Assembly (NCBI RefSeq): GCF_040702505.1
Contig: NZ_JBFBLC010000001.1
Location: forward strand, 1,116,001-1,180,000
Source of the DNA: Terrabacter sp040702505
GTDB lineage: Bacteria > Actinomycetota > Actinomycetes > Actinomycetales > Dermatophilaceae
Direction of reading: 5' to 3'
DNA length: 64,000 bases
Positions 32,932-40,980 of this stretch are shown here, piece after piece. Made by a program: the position numbers and the translations under genes. The number at the start of each line of letters is the position of its first letter. Positions within the stretch are counted from its first letter, which is position 1. A model generated the notes under the pieces. The model was given only the letters and a program-made list of their open reading frames with translations, did no database searches and had not been told where the DNA came from.

Positions 32932-33680
32932 CTGTCGACCTGGGCCTGCTCTCGGACCTCGCGCCGGACGAGCGCCGGCAGGTCGTGGCCTTGATGCGTC
33001 GCCATTCGTACGCCGCCGGTGAGGTGGTGTTCCACGAAGGGGATGCCGCCGACTCCGTCCACTTCGTCGTCGAGGGACGGGTGGTGGCTCGACGTTCCTC
33101 CGAGCAGGGTGACCGCGTGGCCTACGCGGTCATGGGTCCCGGTCAAGCCTTCGGGGAGCTGGCCATGGTCGTGCGCGACGGTCGGCGCACGGCCACGATC
33201 GAGTGCGTCGAGCGGACCGTAACCCTGTCGCTCCCCTTCGCCGATTTCGAGCGGCTCTGCGCCCGCCAGCCGGACGTCAGCCGTCTTCTCGTCCGCCTCC
33301 TGGCCGAACGGGTCAACCGACTCACCGAATCCCTCATGCAGGCCCTTCACACGCCGGCCGAGCTCCGCGTGATCCGCAGCCTGGTGTTGCTGTGCGGTCT
33401 GTACTCACAGGGCGCTCGTAGGGGCTCGCCTGTCGCAGTGGCGCTGAACCAGACGGAGATCGCTGAGCTCGCAGGAGTCACCCGGCCCACCGCCAACCGA
33501 GTCCTGCGGCGTCTCGAGGATGACGGGGTGGTGGCTCTCGACCGCGGACGCCTCACCGTCCTCGACGCCGCGGCACTGCACCGCGCAAGCGCCGTGCCAG
33601 CGCCGCGCCTTGTTCCGCACTATGGGCTCGGACGCGGCACGCGTAGCGACCCATCAGGTGGAGCGCGGCGGCGCCCATGA
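32928..33680 (+). CDS. CRP/FNR-family transcription regulator
   Basis: A 250-residue regulator with a cNMP-binding beta-roll (about 1-120; GEVVFHEGDAADSVHFVVEGRV and PGQAFGELAMVVRDGRRTATIECV, with Gly-Glu-Leu and Arg at the ligand cassette), a dimer helix and a C-terminal winged helix (about 150-225; LNQTEIAELAGVTRPTANRVLRRLEDDGVV). ATG 32928 gives the family's normal start. It is the natural reader of the nucleotide made by the cyclase three genes upstream and may control this same operon. The C-terminal 25 residues extend beyond the usual end. Confidence 0.88.
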   Translation: MTVDLGLLSDLAPDERRQVVALMRRHSYAAGEVVFHEGDAADSVHFVVEGRVVARRSSEQGDRVAYAVMGPGQAFGELAMVVRDGRRTATIECVERTVTLSLPFADFERLCARQPDVSRLLVRLLAERVNRLTESLMQALHTPAELRVIRSLVLLCGLYSQGARRGSPVAVALNQTEIAELAGVTRPTANRVLRRLEDDGVVALDRGRLTVLDAAALHRASAVPAPRLVPHYGLGRGTRSDPSGGARRRP

Positions 33681-33825
33681 TGTGGCGTTCCGCGAGCCGT
33701 TAGCCGGCGTCGACACTCCCGAGGTCGCCGGCTTGTCGGTGCCCCTCGGGGAGTCGATCGAGACTGGCATGGGCCTGTGCCGGAAACGGCACGAGAAAAA
33801 TTGCGTCGAGACTGGAGCCGGTGCG

Positions 33826-35892
33826 TCACGGCATCGGCGCGACGGGCTGACCCGCCAAGGCCGCGTCCATGATCCGGCGCCAGATCGGTGCGGCGTAGCA
33901 GGCGCCCGTCATGGACGAGCAGCTCTTGCCGGCCATCGAGACGTTGAACATCGGGCGGCTCTGGTTGACGGGGTTGCCCACCCAGACCGCGGTGGTCAGC
34001 TGCGGCGTGAAGCCGACGAACCACGACTGTGCGTTGGCGTCGGCGGTGCCGGTCTTGCCGGCCGACGGGCGCCCGTTCAGCTGGTTGAGGATGCCCGACC
34101 CGTGCGTCATGTTGTACTCCAGGTACTGCGTCGCCTGGCTCACCGCATTGGAGTCCGCGGCGTGCGTGCACGACGGCTTCGTCGCGAGCAGCACCTTGGT
34201 GCCCTGGGTGACCTGAGTGACGGGCCGGGTCTGGCACACGCGGCCGCCGGCGGCGATGCCGGCGTACGCGTTGGCCAGGGTCTGCGGCGAGACCTGCTGG
34301 GCGCCGAGGATGACCTGCGGCGGGTAGGTGCCGATCGGGCCGCCGTTCGCGTCGTGCAGGCCGAACGCCGTCATCGTCTGGTGGATGGCGCAGACGCCGA
34401 TCTTGCTGGCCAGCGCCACGAACGCCGTATTGGTCGACTGCGCCGTCGCGGTCATGAGCGACATCGAGCCGCCGCCCCACGCCTCGTCGTTGTAGACCTT
34501 CCACTCGCCGTCGAGGCCGCACGGCTGCGGGAACTGGTCCGGGCGGAAGGTCGCCGGAGTGTTGTTGTCCGCAGCCGGCGCGTCGATCGTCGCCGACGTC
34601 CCGAGGCCCTGCTCCATCGCCGTGATGAGCGAGAACGCCTTGGCCGTCGAGCCGAACTGGAAGCCGCCCGAGCCGCCGTACTTCCGATCGACGGAGTAGT
34701 TGAGCTCCGTCTGGCCGGAGTTGCCCTTGGTGCCGTATGCCGTGTCCTGGCCGAGCGCGAGCACGTTGCCGGTGCCGGGCTGGGTGACGTAGGCCGCCGC
34801 GGCCACTCCCAGCGCGTTGTCCTTCGGGGCCACCGCCTGCAGGGCCTTGTTCGCGTCCTTCTCGACGGCCGGATCCAAAGTGGTCTGCACCGTGAGGCCG
34901 CCCTGGAAGAGCAGGTCGTGGCGTGCCTGACGCGTCGCTCCGAGCGACGGCTGGTCCTCGAGCCAGTTGATCACGAACGAGCAGAAGTAGGGGTAGCGGG
35001 AAGCCGCACAGGTGGCCGGCGGATAGGTCACGTGCAGGTCCTTGGCGAGCGGCCGGCGTACGGCTGACTTCCACGTGGCGGTCGAGACCAGCTTCAGGTC
35101 GTGCATACGGCCGAGCACGACGTCGCGCCGGGCCTGGGCCTGGGCCAGGTGGTGGACCGGGTCGGTCGTGCTGGGGCTCTGGACCAGACCGGCCAGCGTC
35201 GCGGCCTCGGGGAGCGTCAGGGCGCTCGCGTGCACGTCGAAGTAGTGCCGGGCGGCCGCCTCGATCCCGTAGGCGCCGTCGCCGTAGTAGGCGAGGTTGA
35301 GGTAGCCCTCGAGGATCTTGTCCTTGCTCCACGTGCGCTCGAGCCCGGCGGCATACCGCAGCTCCGTGAGCTTGCGCGACAGGGTCTTGGCCACGGCTGC
35401 GTCCGCGGCTGCGCTCTTGCCCTCCTTGAGCGCCTGCGCCTGCAGGGTCATCTTGACGAACTGCTGGGTCAGGGTGGAGGCTCCCTGGCTCGAGCTCCCG
35501 CTGCGCAGGTCCTCGATGACGGCACGCGCCAGGCCCTTGGGGTCGATGGCTCCGTGGTCGTAGAAGCGGCTGTCCTCGATCGCGACCTGCGCCTGGCGCA
35601 TCACGGGTGCCACCTGTGCCATCTTCACCAACCGGCGGTCCTGCTCCTCAGGGGTTGCAATGAGGGAGCCGTCGGCAGCCAGGATCCGCGAGCCCTGCGT
35701 CAGCTGCGCCACCGTGAAGGTGCTCGGCAGCGACATGAACGTCTGGTCCCCGGCCGTCGACAGTCGGCCGAGGGCCGCGACGGAGGGCATCGACACGCCT
35801 GCCGCCAGGATTCCGAGCGTGACCGAAGTGGCCACGAAGGCGACGAGGAGTCGAAACGTCCTGTGCAGACCCCGTCTGGGTGAATCGACCAT
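33826..35892 (-). CDS. Class A penicillin-binding protein (transglycosylase/transpeptidase)
   Basis: A 688-residue bifunctional peptidoglycan synthase. One N-terminal membrane helix (about 13-38) is followed by the GT51 glycosyltransferase with AIEDSRFYDHGAID (Glu106) and STLTQQFVKMTL. The transpeptidase has FGSTAKAFSL (Ser415, Lys418), STN at 486-488 and GKTGTAD (KTG at 613-615), all intact. The protein polymerises and crosslinks lipid II outside the membrane. Start ATG 35892 has good sense at the basic N-terminus. It is flanked by unrelated genes, convergent with the CRP-type regulator, and has no PASTA domains. Confidence 0.92.
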   Translation of the reverse strand: MVDSPRRGLHRTFRLLVAFVATSVTLGILAAGVSMPSVAALGRLSTAGDQTFMSLPSTFTVAQLTQGSRILAADGSLIATPEEQDRRLVKMAQVAPVMRQAQVAIEDSRFYDHGAIDPKGLARAVIEDLRSGSSSQGASTLTQQFVKMTLQAQALKEGKSAAADAAVAKTLSRKLTELRYAAGLERTWSKDKILEGYLNLAYYGDGAYGIEAAARHYFDVHASALTLPEAATLAGLVQSPSTTDPVHHLAQAQARRDVVLGRMHDLKLVSTATWKSAVRRPLAKDLHVTYPPATCAASRYPYFCSFVINWLEDQPSLGATRQARHDLLFQGGLTVQTTLDPAVEKDANKALQAVAPKDNALGVAAAAYVTQPGTGNVLALGQDTAYGTKGNSGQTELNYSVDRKYGGSGGFQFGSTAKAFSLITAMEQGLGTSATIDAPAADNNTPATFRPDQFPQPCGLDGEWKVYNDEAWGGGSMSLMTATAQSTNTAFVALASKIGVCAIHQTMTAFGLHDANGGPIGTYPPQVILGAQQVSPQTLANAYAGIAAGGRVCQTRPVTQVTQGTKVLLATKPSCTHAADSNAVSQATQYLEYNMTHGSGILNQLNGRPSAGKTGTADANAQSWFVGFTPQLTTAVWVGNPVNQSRPMFNVSMAGKSCSSMTGACYAAPIWRRIMDAALAGQPVAPMP

Positions 35893-36057
35893 GGGCGCGA
35901 CGCTAGGCGCGCGCGCTGGACACTTCTTGTAGGTTGCCTGAACTTGGAGATGGGGGCCTCAAGGGCGTTTTCCCGTGAGAGTCGGTGCGCGCCACCGGAC
36001 CACAGGCGCAGACCTCCCGGCGAGCCACAGCGCGATCGCTCAGGTGGGAGGTTCACA

Positions 36058-36633
36058 TCAAGAGGGCACGTCCATCGCTCTCACGATCTGTGCGGCGATC
36101 TCCGGCGGTGTGAGGTCATCGGTGTTGATCACGAGGTCCCACGTGCTGCCGGGGTGCACGTCGAAGTGACCGCGCGAGTTGCCCAGCTGCTGGCCCTTCG
36201 TCCGCGCTCGTTCGCGGTCTTCGAGGGTGGGGAGCGACGCCGTCAGCCGCACCCAGAAGGCTGAGCGAGCGCGCAGCTCCCGGCGCCATGCAGGCATGAT
36301 CGAGTCGTCGACAGGCATCTCGTCGAGGATGACGTTGTTGCCGGTCGCCAGAAGGGCGTTGACGGCGGCGCGCATCCCGGTGAGCGCACGGCCGCCCGCT
36401 TCGCCGTAGCGGATCCGGGCCCGGGGCCGGCCGTCCTCGTCGCGCGACTGGTCGACCCAGAATCCTGGCCCGGGCCCGCGAGGATGGTCGCGCCACTCGT
36501 AGGGGAACATCGAGAGGAAGTGGTCGAGGCCGACATGCAGGTACGGCTCGGGAAGTGCCAGCTGCAGGTGGCCCGCTACCGTCGTCTTCCCGACGCTCGA
36601 CACGCCGACCAGCACGATCGCTCTGCCTGCCAC
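36058..36633 (-). CDS. Chloramphenicol phosphotransferase-like P-loop kinase
   Basis: A 191-residue P-loop protein of the CPT-like family. Walker A is GVSSVGKTT (residues 9-17), followed by HVGLDHFLSMFP, the DH pair typical of chloramphenicol 3-O-phosphotransferase, and NNVILDEMPVDD. Members outside Streptomyces venezuelae often act on unknown substrates, so resistance should not be assumed. It stands alone, 165 bases from the start of the PBP gene, with no visible promoter partner. Confidence 0.8.
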   Translation of the reverse strand: MAGRAIVLVGVSSVGKTTVAGHLQLALPEPYLHVGLDHFLSMFPYEWRDHPRGPGPGFWVDQSRDEDGRPRARIRYGEAGGRALTGMRAAVNALLATGNNVILDEMPVDDSIMPAWRRELRARSAFWVRLTASLPTLEDRERARTKGQQLGNSRGHFDVHPGSTWDLVINTDDLTPPEIAAQIVRAMDVPS

Positions 36634-36883
36634 ACCGCGCAGTCTGACACGACGGAGTCGGTCGAGGCCGCGGCCGAGGTGCCGGAGGCGGCCACCCGGG
36701 CCAGGGGCGAAGGGAGGGTCTCACCGATACCTCCTGCACGCGGGAGCGCCTAGCGTCGACGCCATGCGCCGTCCCGCCCTGACGTGGTTCGTGACTACAG
36801 CCGCTCTCGGCACCGTTCAGGGGGCTGCGGTGGATGGGGATCGAACCGTCGACACTCGACGGCCACCTATGTAGACTTCTGCT

Positions 36884-37225
36884 ATGGGCAACAAGCCGCG
36901 AATGACCGTCACGACGGTCGAGGTGCTCCAGACCTTCGCCGACGACGCCTCGAGCGATCGGTACGGGCTGGAGATCATGGCGCTCACCGGGCTGCCGAGC
37001 GGGACAGTCTTTCCGATCCTGGCCCGGTTCGAGGGCTTGGGCTGGCTCGAGAGCGGCTGGGAGGATGTCGACCCTGCCGTCGTCGGGCGGCCACAACGCC
37101 GGTACTACCGGCTCACGGGAAAAGGCGTGCAGCTCGCCGAGTCCGCTCTGGCGCAGGTCGCCCGTGCTCGGGAGAAGCGACGCTCGGTGCTGCGGCCCGT
37201 GCCGGGGAGCGTGGGGTTCTCATGA
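36884..37225 (+). CDS. PadR-like transcription regulator
   Basis: A 113-residue winged-helix protein: TVEVLQTFADDASSDRYGLEIMALTGLPSGTVFPILARFEGLGWLESGWE, then GRPQRRYYRLTGKGVQLAESAL. This is the PadR pattern of an N-terminal winged helix with the GRP.RYY wing, but the C-terminal dimer helix is short. ATG 36884 is used; the next ATG at 36902 is possible. Its stop overlaps the start of the following gene. PadR regulators commonly repress a membrane or efflux partner. Confidence 0.82.
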   Translation: MGNKPRMTVTTVEVLQTFADDASSDRYGLEIMALTGLPSGTVFPILARFEGLGWLESGWEDVDPAVVGRPQRRYYRLTGKGVQLAESALAQVARAREKRRSVLRPVPGSVGFS

Positions 37226-37605
37226 GCGCGGCCGGGCCCGGAGCGTTCGCCGGCCTGCTCTGTCGCCTGGCGGCGGCGCTGCTGCCGCGCGCCAGCCGTG
37301 AACGCTACCTCGCCGAGTGGCGCGCAGACCTCGCGGCCGAGCCGCAGCAGGCCCTCCGCTACGCCTGGAGCGCGCTCGTTCACGTCCTCGAGCTGCGGCG
37401 GGTGGTCCTCGAAGCCGGCACGGACGCCGTCCCGCTGCGGTGCCGAGCGCACCTGCACGCCTACGTGCTCGTGCACGACAACCCGGAGGACCGCAAGTAC
37501 GTCAGCCGCCACTGCCGTCGCTGCGGCTACATCAAGGACGACGGCCGGTCAGGGAGCCAACCTCAGGATGGGCTGGCGTGGGGTGTCTCGATGGGCGTGC
37601 ACTGA
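37222..37605 (+). CDS. Hypothetical protein coupled to the PadR-like gene
   Basis: A 127-residue protein starting at ATG 37222 inside the PadR stop (ATGA). The first half (AGLLCRLAAALLPRASRERYLAEWRADLAAEPQQALRYAWSALVHVLELRRVVL) resembles the helical proteins often found directly after PadR genes. The second half has a cysteine pair and histidines (RHCRRCGYIKDD) that could bind a metal. Function unknown. Confidence 0.65.
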   Translation: MSAAGPGAFAGLLCRLAAALLPRASRERYLAEWRADLAAEPQQALRYAWSALVHVLELRRVVLEAGTDAVPLRCRAHLHAYVLVHDNPEDRKYVSRHCRRCGYIKDDGRSGSQPQDGLAWGVSMGVH

Positions 37606-37779
37606 AACCTGGCGTGCTTCTCGCTGGGACGCAGCGGCGATTGCCAGCCCGTGAGGCGCACGGGGTGGTCGATGTCTCCAGTTCATGCGGCGCACCTGTG
37701 GATAACGCGCGGGCTGGCAGTTGATGGGCTCCTAGGGTCCATCCATGGACAGGGGCCGTGGTGGAAGCAAGGGCGGGGC

Positions 37780-38091
37780 GTGGTCGTCGTGACCCGCGAA
37801 GTGGTCGATGCGATCGCGGTGGATGCTGCTGGCGCTCGCTTGCGTGGCTGCGGCGAGCAGGTGCCCCGGGCGTCGCGCACGAACCTCTCGGGTCAGGGTG
37901 CGCTGTCGGTCGCCGCGGAGGCGGCGCACTTCGATGCCATCTGGGGCGACGGACTCTCCGCGTTGCGCGCCGAGCTGGGCCTGCTCGCATCCGCTCTGCA
38001 TCGGGCTTCGTGGGCGAGGCGGAATGTCGAGCGGGTGAACGCGCAGCTGCTCTCGCACGCCGGGCCTGTCTTTGCAGGGAGCCGTGAATGA
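37780..38091 (+). CDS. Small helical protein, probable partner of the DUF1023 protein
   Basis: A 103-residue alpha-helical protein with an internal W.DG turn (FDAIWGDGLSALRAELGLLASAL) like short ESX-type or WXG-like proteins. I start at GTG 37780, with AAGGGCGGGG upstream; GTG 37789 is equally in frame. Its stop overlaps the start of the DUF1023 gene by four bases (ATGA), so the two are coupled. A secretion or chaperone partnership is inference. Confidence 0.55.
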   Translation: MVVVTREVVDAIAVDAAGARLRGCGEQVPRASRTNLSGQGALSVAAEAAHFDAIWGDGLSALRAELGLLASALHRASWARRNVERVNAQLLSHAGPVFAGSRE

Positions 38092-40220
38092 CCACGCGAT
38101 TCGCGGTCATCGGCGATGAGCCGGCGGCCGTGGAGGCCCAGTCGCAGCTGTGGCGCGGACTCGCGCGACGGATGGCCGAGGTGGCCCGCGAAGTGGAGGC
38201 GCAGGCAGGCGCCGTCTCGGCGGCATGGCCGGAGGGCAGCGCGGCTCCTCTCGCGGTCGCGGAGGCGCGGCGCTGTGGCGACGCGGCCCGCGAGACGGCG
38301 CACGTGCATGCCCGGGCGGCCACGCTCTTGGCCGGCCTGGTGCAGCCGCTCACACGATGGCGACGGCAGGTGGAGCAGCTCGACGACGCGTGGCAGGTGC
38401 TCACCCACGCGGAGGGGCAAGCGCGGGCGGCGAGAGAGGCCGACCTCGGCGACCCGCACTCCACGGCGCGGATCGCCCTCGCCCAGCAGCGGCTCGACCT
38501 GGCCCGGGCGCGCACCGGTCACATGAGCGCGGTCGCGGTCGCGACGGCATACGACACGCTCCGCCGCGACGCGCAGGGCCAGGTCGGCGAGGTGGCCGCC
38601 CGGCTGAGCCGTCTCGCGGCCCAAGGGGCCGGAGCCGTGCCGGGGGCAGGCGCCGGCCTGGGCGGTGTCTCGCGGTACCGCACCGAGCTCGGGCTGCTGG
38701 CCGGCGGCGCCCGGGCGCAGGGACGGCTTGCTCCAGAGGTGGCCCGGCTCGTCGACGTCGGCGTCCTGCCGTCCGAGGCGGCGGGGTGGGATGCCGCCGC
38801 GTTCGCTGCCTACGTCCAGGTCCGTCCCGACGTGGCCGCGCAGCTCGTCGCGCGCCGACCGGTGGCCGGAGTGGGCGCCGGCAGCTGGTCCAGCCCGTGG
38901 CAGCTGACGGACAGCGCGTCGGTGGGTGCGACACCGCAGCCCATGAGCTCGTTCGCGTCGGTGCTCGCGACCTCACCTCCTGCTGCAGACCCCACGCTGA
39001 CCTCGGCCGGCGATCCGGGCTGGCCCCACCGACTTGCGGTGCGCGAGGCGTTCGAGGCGCTGACGCCCTCCGAGCAGCAGCTGGTGGCGCTGCTGTGGCC
39101 CGGCGCCGTCGGCAACCTCTCCGGTGCCCCGTTCAGCGTGCGGGCCATCGCGAACCACGTACGCGTCGTGGCCGCTGTGAGGGAGCAGGAGGAGGCCAAC
39201 CAGTCCAAGGCTCGGGACGCCTGGCATGAGGGTGAGGTCGGGCAGGACGCTCAGACCGGCCCGGGAGGTTCGGCGAGACGGTTCTACACGGCAAGTCACA
39301 TCGATCGGGATCGTGCGCACCTCGCGGAGCTGCGGAGCCTGGCGGCCGACCCCTCGCGACAGATCCTCTGGTTCGACAACGCGGGAGACGGGTCGCTCGT
39401 GGAGTTGCACGGCACGCTGACCCCGGCCACGGTGGGAGTCGGGGTCTTCGTCCCGGGCACCACCGCGGAGCTCGGAGGGCACGAGGCGAATGCTCGGCGA
39501 TCCCGCTCATGGGTCGACGCCTCCGACGGCAAGGTCGCCATGGTGACCTGGATGGGCGGCGACCTGCCCGACAGCGTGATCCGGGACGCCCCGTTCCGCG
39601 ACTACGCCGACCGGCTCGCTCCGAAGCTGGCGGCGTTCAGCCATGACCTGCGCCAGGAGATCGACCACTCCGCCGCGGGTCTCACTGAGGTGCACACCGA
39701 GGGCCGGACCCTCATGGGCCCGGCCGTCACGGTCATCGGGCACTCCTACGGCGGTGCCGTGGTCGGCACCAGCGAGCAGTACGGCCTCGACGCCGACAAC
39801 GTCATGCACGTCGAGTCCGCCGGCGCCGGCCACGACGTGCGCGACATCGCCGACCTGCGTCCCGGCCGCTGCGACGTGCGCCGCTACACGATCACCGCAG
39901 CCACCGACCCGATTCGGTTCGCCCAGGGCAGCCAGGTGCCGACCGAGGGCCTGTGGGGCGAGCTCGTCCCGGGCGAGGTGAAGGACGTCCTCAAGGACTA
40001 CGGCCACGGCGCCGACCCCGGCGACCTGTCCGGCATCCAGGAGCTGACCGGTGACCGGGGCGCCGACGGCCGCCTGCTGAACGGAGGCGAGGCCCACAGC
40101 GGGGTCCTCGACGAAGGCGCCGAAGGCTGGCGCAACATTCAGCGGGTGCTGAACGGCGTGCCACCGATCCGGAAGTCGGTCCGGGGCATCCCCGGGCTGC
40201 CGCTGCCTGCGCTGCCCTGA
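38088..40220 (+). CDS. DUF1023 alpha/beta-hydrolase with long N-terminal helical region
   Basis: A 710-residue protein. The first 200 residues are Ala/Arg-rich helices (VEAQSQLWRGLARRMAEVAREVEAQAGAV) of the type seen in ESX/WXG-associated proteins. The C-terminal half is a DUF1023 alpha/beta hydrolase with VIGHSYGGAVVGTSEQYGLD (nucleophile Ser553 in GHSYG) and candidate Asp/His residues further on. No signal peptide is present, so export, if any, would be by another route. A run of seven CCGGTGC copies begins at the base after its stop. Confidence 0.8.
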   Translation: MTTRFAVIGDEPAAVEAQSQLWRGLARRMAEVAREVEAQAGAVSAAWPEGSAAPLAVAEARRCGDAARETAHVHARAATLLAGLVQPLTRWRRQVEQLDDAWQVLTHAEGQARAAREADLGDPHSTARIALAQQRLDLARARTGHMSAVAVATAYDTLRRDAQGQVGEVAARLSRLAAQGAGAVPGAGAGLGGVSRYRTELGLLAGGARAQGRLAPEVARLVDVGVLPSEAAGWDAAAFAAYVQVRPDVAAQLVARRPVAGVGAGSWSSPWQLTDSASVGATPQPMSSFASVLATSPPAADPTLTSAGDPGWPHRLAVREAFEALTPSEQQLVALLWPGAVGNLSGAPFSVRAIANHVRVVAAVREQEEANQSKARDAWHEGEVGQDAQTGPGGSARRFYTASHIDRDRAHLAELRSLAADPSRQILWFDNAGDGSLVELHGTLTPATVGVGVFVPGTTAELGGHEANARRSRSWVDASDGKVAMVTWMGGDLPDSVIRDAPFRDYADRLAPKLAAFSHDLRQEIDHSAAGLTEVHTEGRTLMGPAVTVIGHSYGGAVVGTSEQYGLDADNVMHVESAGAGHDVRDIADLRPGRCDVRRYTITAATDPIRFAQGSQVPTEGLWGELVPGEVKDVLKDYGHGADPGDLSGIQELTGDRGADGRLLNGGEAHSGVLDEGAEGWRNIQRVLNGVPPIRKSVRGIPGLPLPALP

Positions 40221-40269
40221 CCGGTGCCCGGTGCCCGGTGCCCGGTGCCCGGTGCCCGGTGCCCGGTGC
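40221..40269. repeat. Seven perfect copies of a 7-bp tandem repeat
   Basis: CCGGTGC is repeated seven times without a mismatch directly after the stop codon at 40218-40220. Copy number of such a perfect array is expected to vary between strains. It lies 15 bases from the end of the opposite-strand ArsR-like gene (40284). Confidence 0.95.
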
Positions 40270-40283
40270 GCTGGGGCGGGCGT

Positions 40284-40928
40284 CTACTCGCCCGACGAGC
40301 GCGGCTCCGGATCCGGCAGGGGAGTGAGTCGCACGGCGGCGTGGACCAGGCGCGTCCCGGTGGGCAGGTCCTGAGGCCTGCGGTCATTGAGGCGGTAGGG
40401 GCGCATTAGCTCCTGGATCCGGTCCTGCAGCGTCTTCAGCTCCTCCGCGCTCGCCGCGAGGGTTCCGTTGGAAATGAGGTACGCGTCGTGCCACTCGGGG
40501 CCGTCGTGCGCCGACTGGTCCACCCACGCCAGCACCCGCTCGTCCGAGCCGGCCAGCAGCACGCGAGCCAGCGCCATGTCGATGCTCTGCATCGTCTGCG
40601 GATCGGTGTCGGCGGAGGCCTCCGACCGCCACGCGGTGACGACGGCCTTCCACAGCCTCTCCCGGCCGTCGGTCCGCTCCTCGTCGTGAGCTTCCGCGAC
40701 GAAGCCATAGCGCTGGAGCAGCCGCAGGTGGTAGCTGCAGGCACTCGGTGACAGCCCGACCGCCTCGGCGCACTCCGTCGCGGTGGCCGGGCCGTAGACG
40801 GTCAGCCGTTCGAGGATCTTGGCCCGACCGGCGTGGGCGAGGGCGCGCAGGGCCCGCGGGTCGGACACGACGGCGGCTCCGGCCTCTGGACCGGGGGCAT
40901 GACGGGGCTCGGGCATGCCACCGAGCAT
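40284..40928 (-). CDS. ArsR-like winged-helix regulator
   Basis: A 214-residue regulator with an N-terminal ArsR-type helix-turn-helix (ALRALAHAGRAKILERLTVYGPATATECAEAVGLSPSACSYHLRLLQRYGFV) and a C-terminal helical domain of about 110 residues that may bind a ligand. ATG 40928 begins with MLGGMPEP; an ATG twelve bases downstream is possible. It is divergent from an MFS gene, and a 26-bp inverted repeat lies between them, so it probably represses the transporter. Confidence 0.82.
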   Translation of the reverse strand: MLGGMPEPRHAPGPEAGAAVVSDPRALRALAHAGRAKILERLTVYGPATATECAEAVGLSPSACSYHLRLLQRYGFVAEAHDEERTDGRERLWKAVVTAWRSEASADTDPQTMQSIDMALARVLLAGSDERVLAWVDQSAHDGPEWHDAYLISNGTLAASAEELKTLQDRIQELMRPYRLNDRRPQDLPTGTRLVHAAVRLTPLPDPEPRSSGE

Positions 40929-40954
40929 ATTCGAAAGAAACGCTTTACAAAATC

Positions 40955-40980
40955 AGATGTGAAGCAATACCTTCACATCT
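40955..40980. promoter_or_regulatory. 26-bp inverted repeat, likely operator of the ArsR-like/MFS pair
   Basis: AGATGTGAAG (40955-40964) and CTTCACATCT (40971-40980) form a perfect 10-bp inverted repeat around CAATAC. It lies in the divergent promoter region and ends one base before the MFS start codon, ideal for repression by the divergently encoded regulator. Confidence 0.6.

Noticed and set aside
36058..36633. Chloramphenicol resistance
   Set aside because: The CPT-like family is broad and most members have unknown substrates; the sequence does not prove drug modification.
36820..36880. A tRNA-3'-end-like stretch (GGGGATCGAACC) before the PadR-like gene
   Set aside because: Only the T-loop-like word is present; no acceptor or anticodon arm can be folded on either strand, so it is not called a tRNA or an attachment site.
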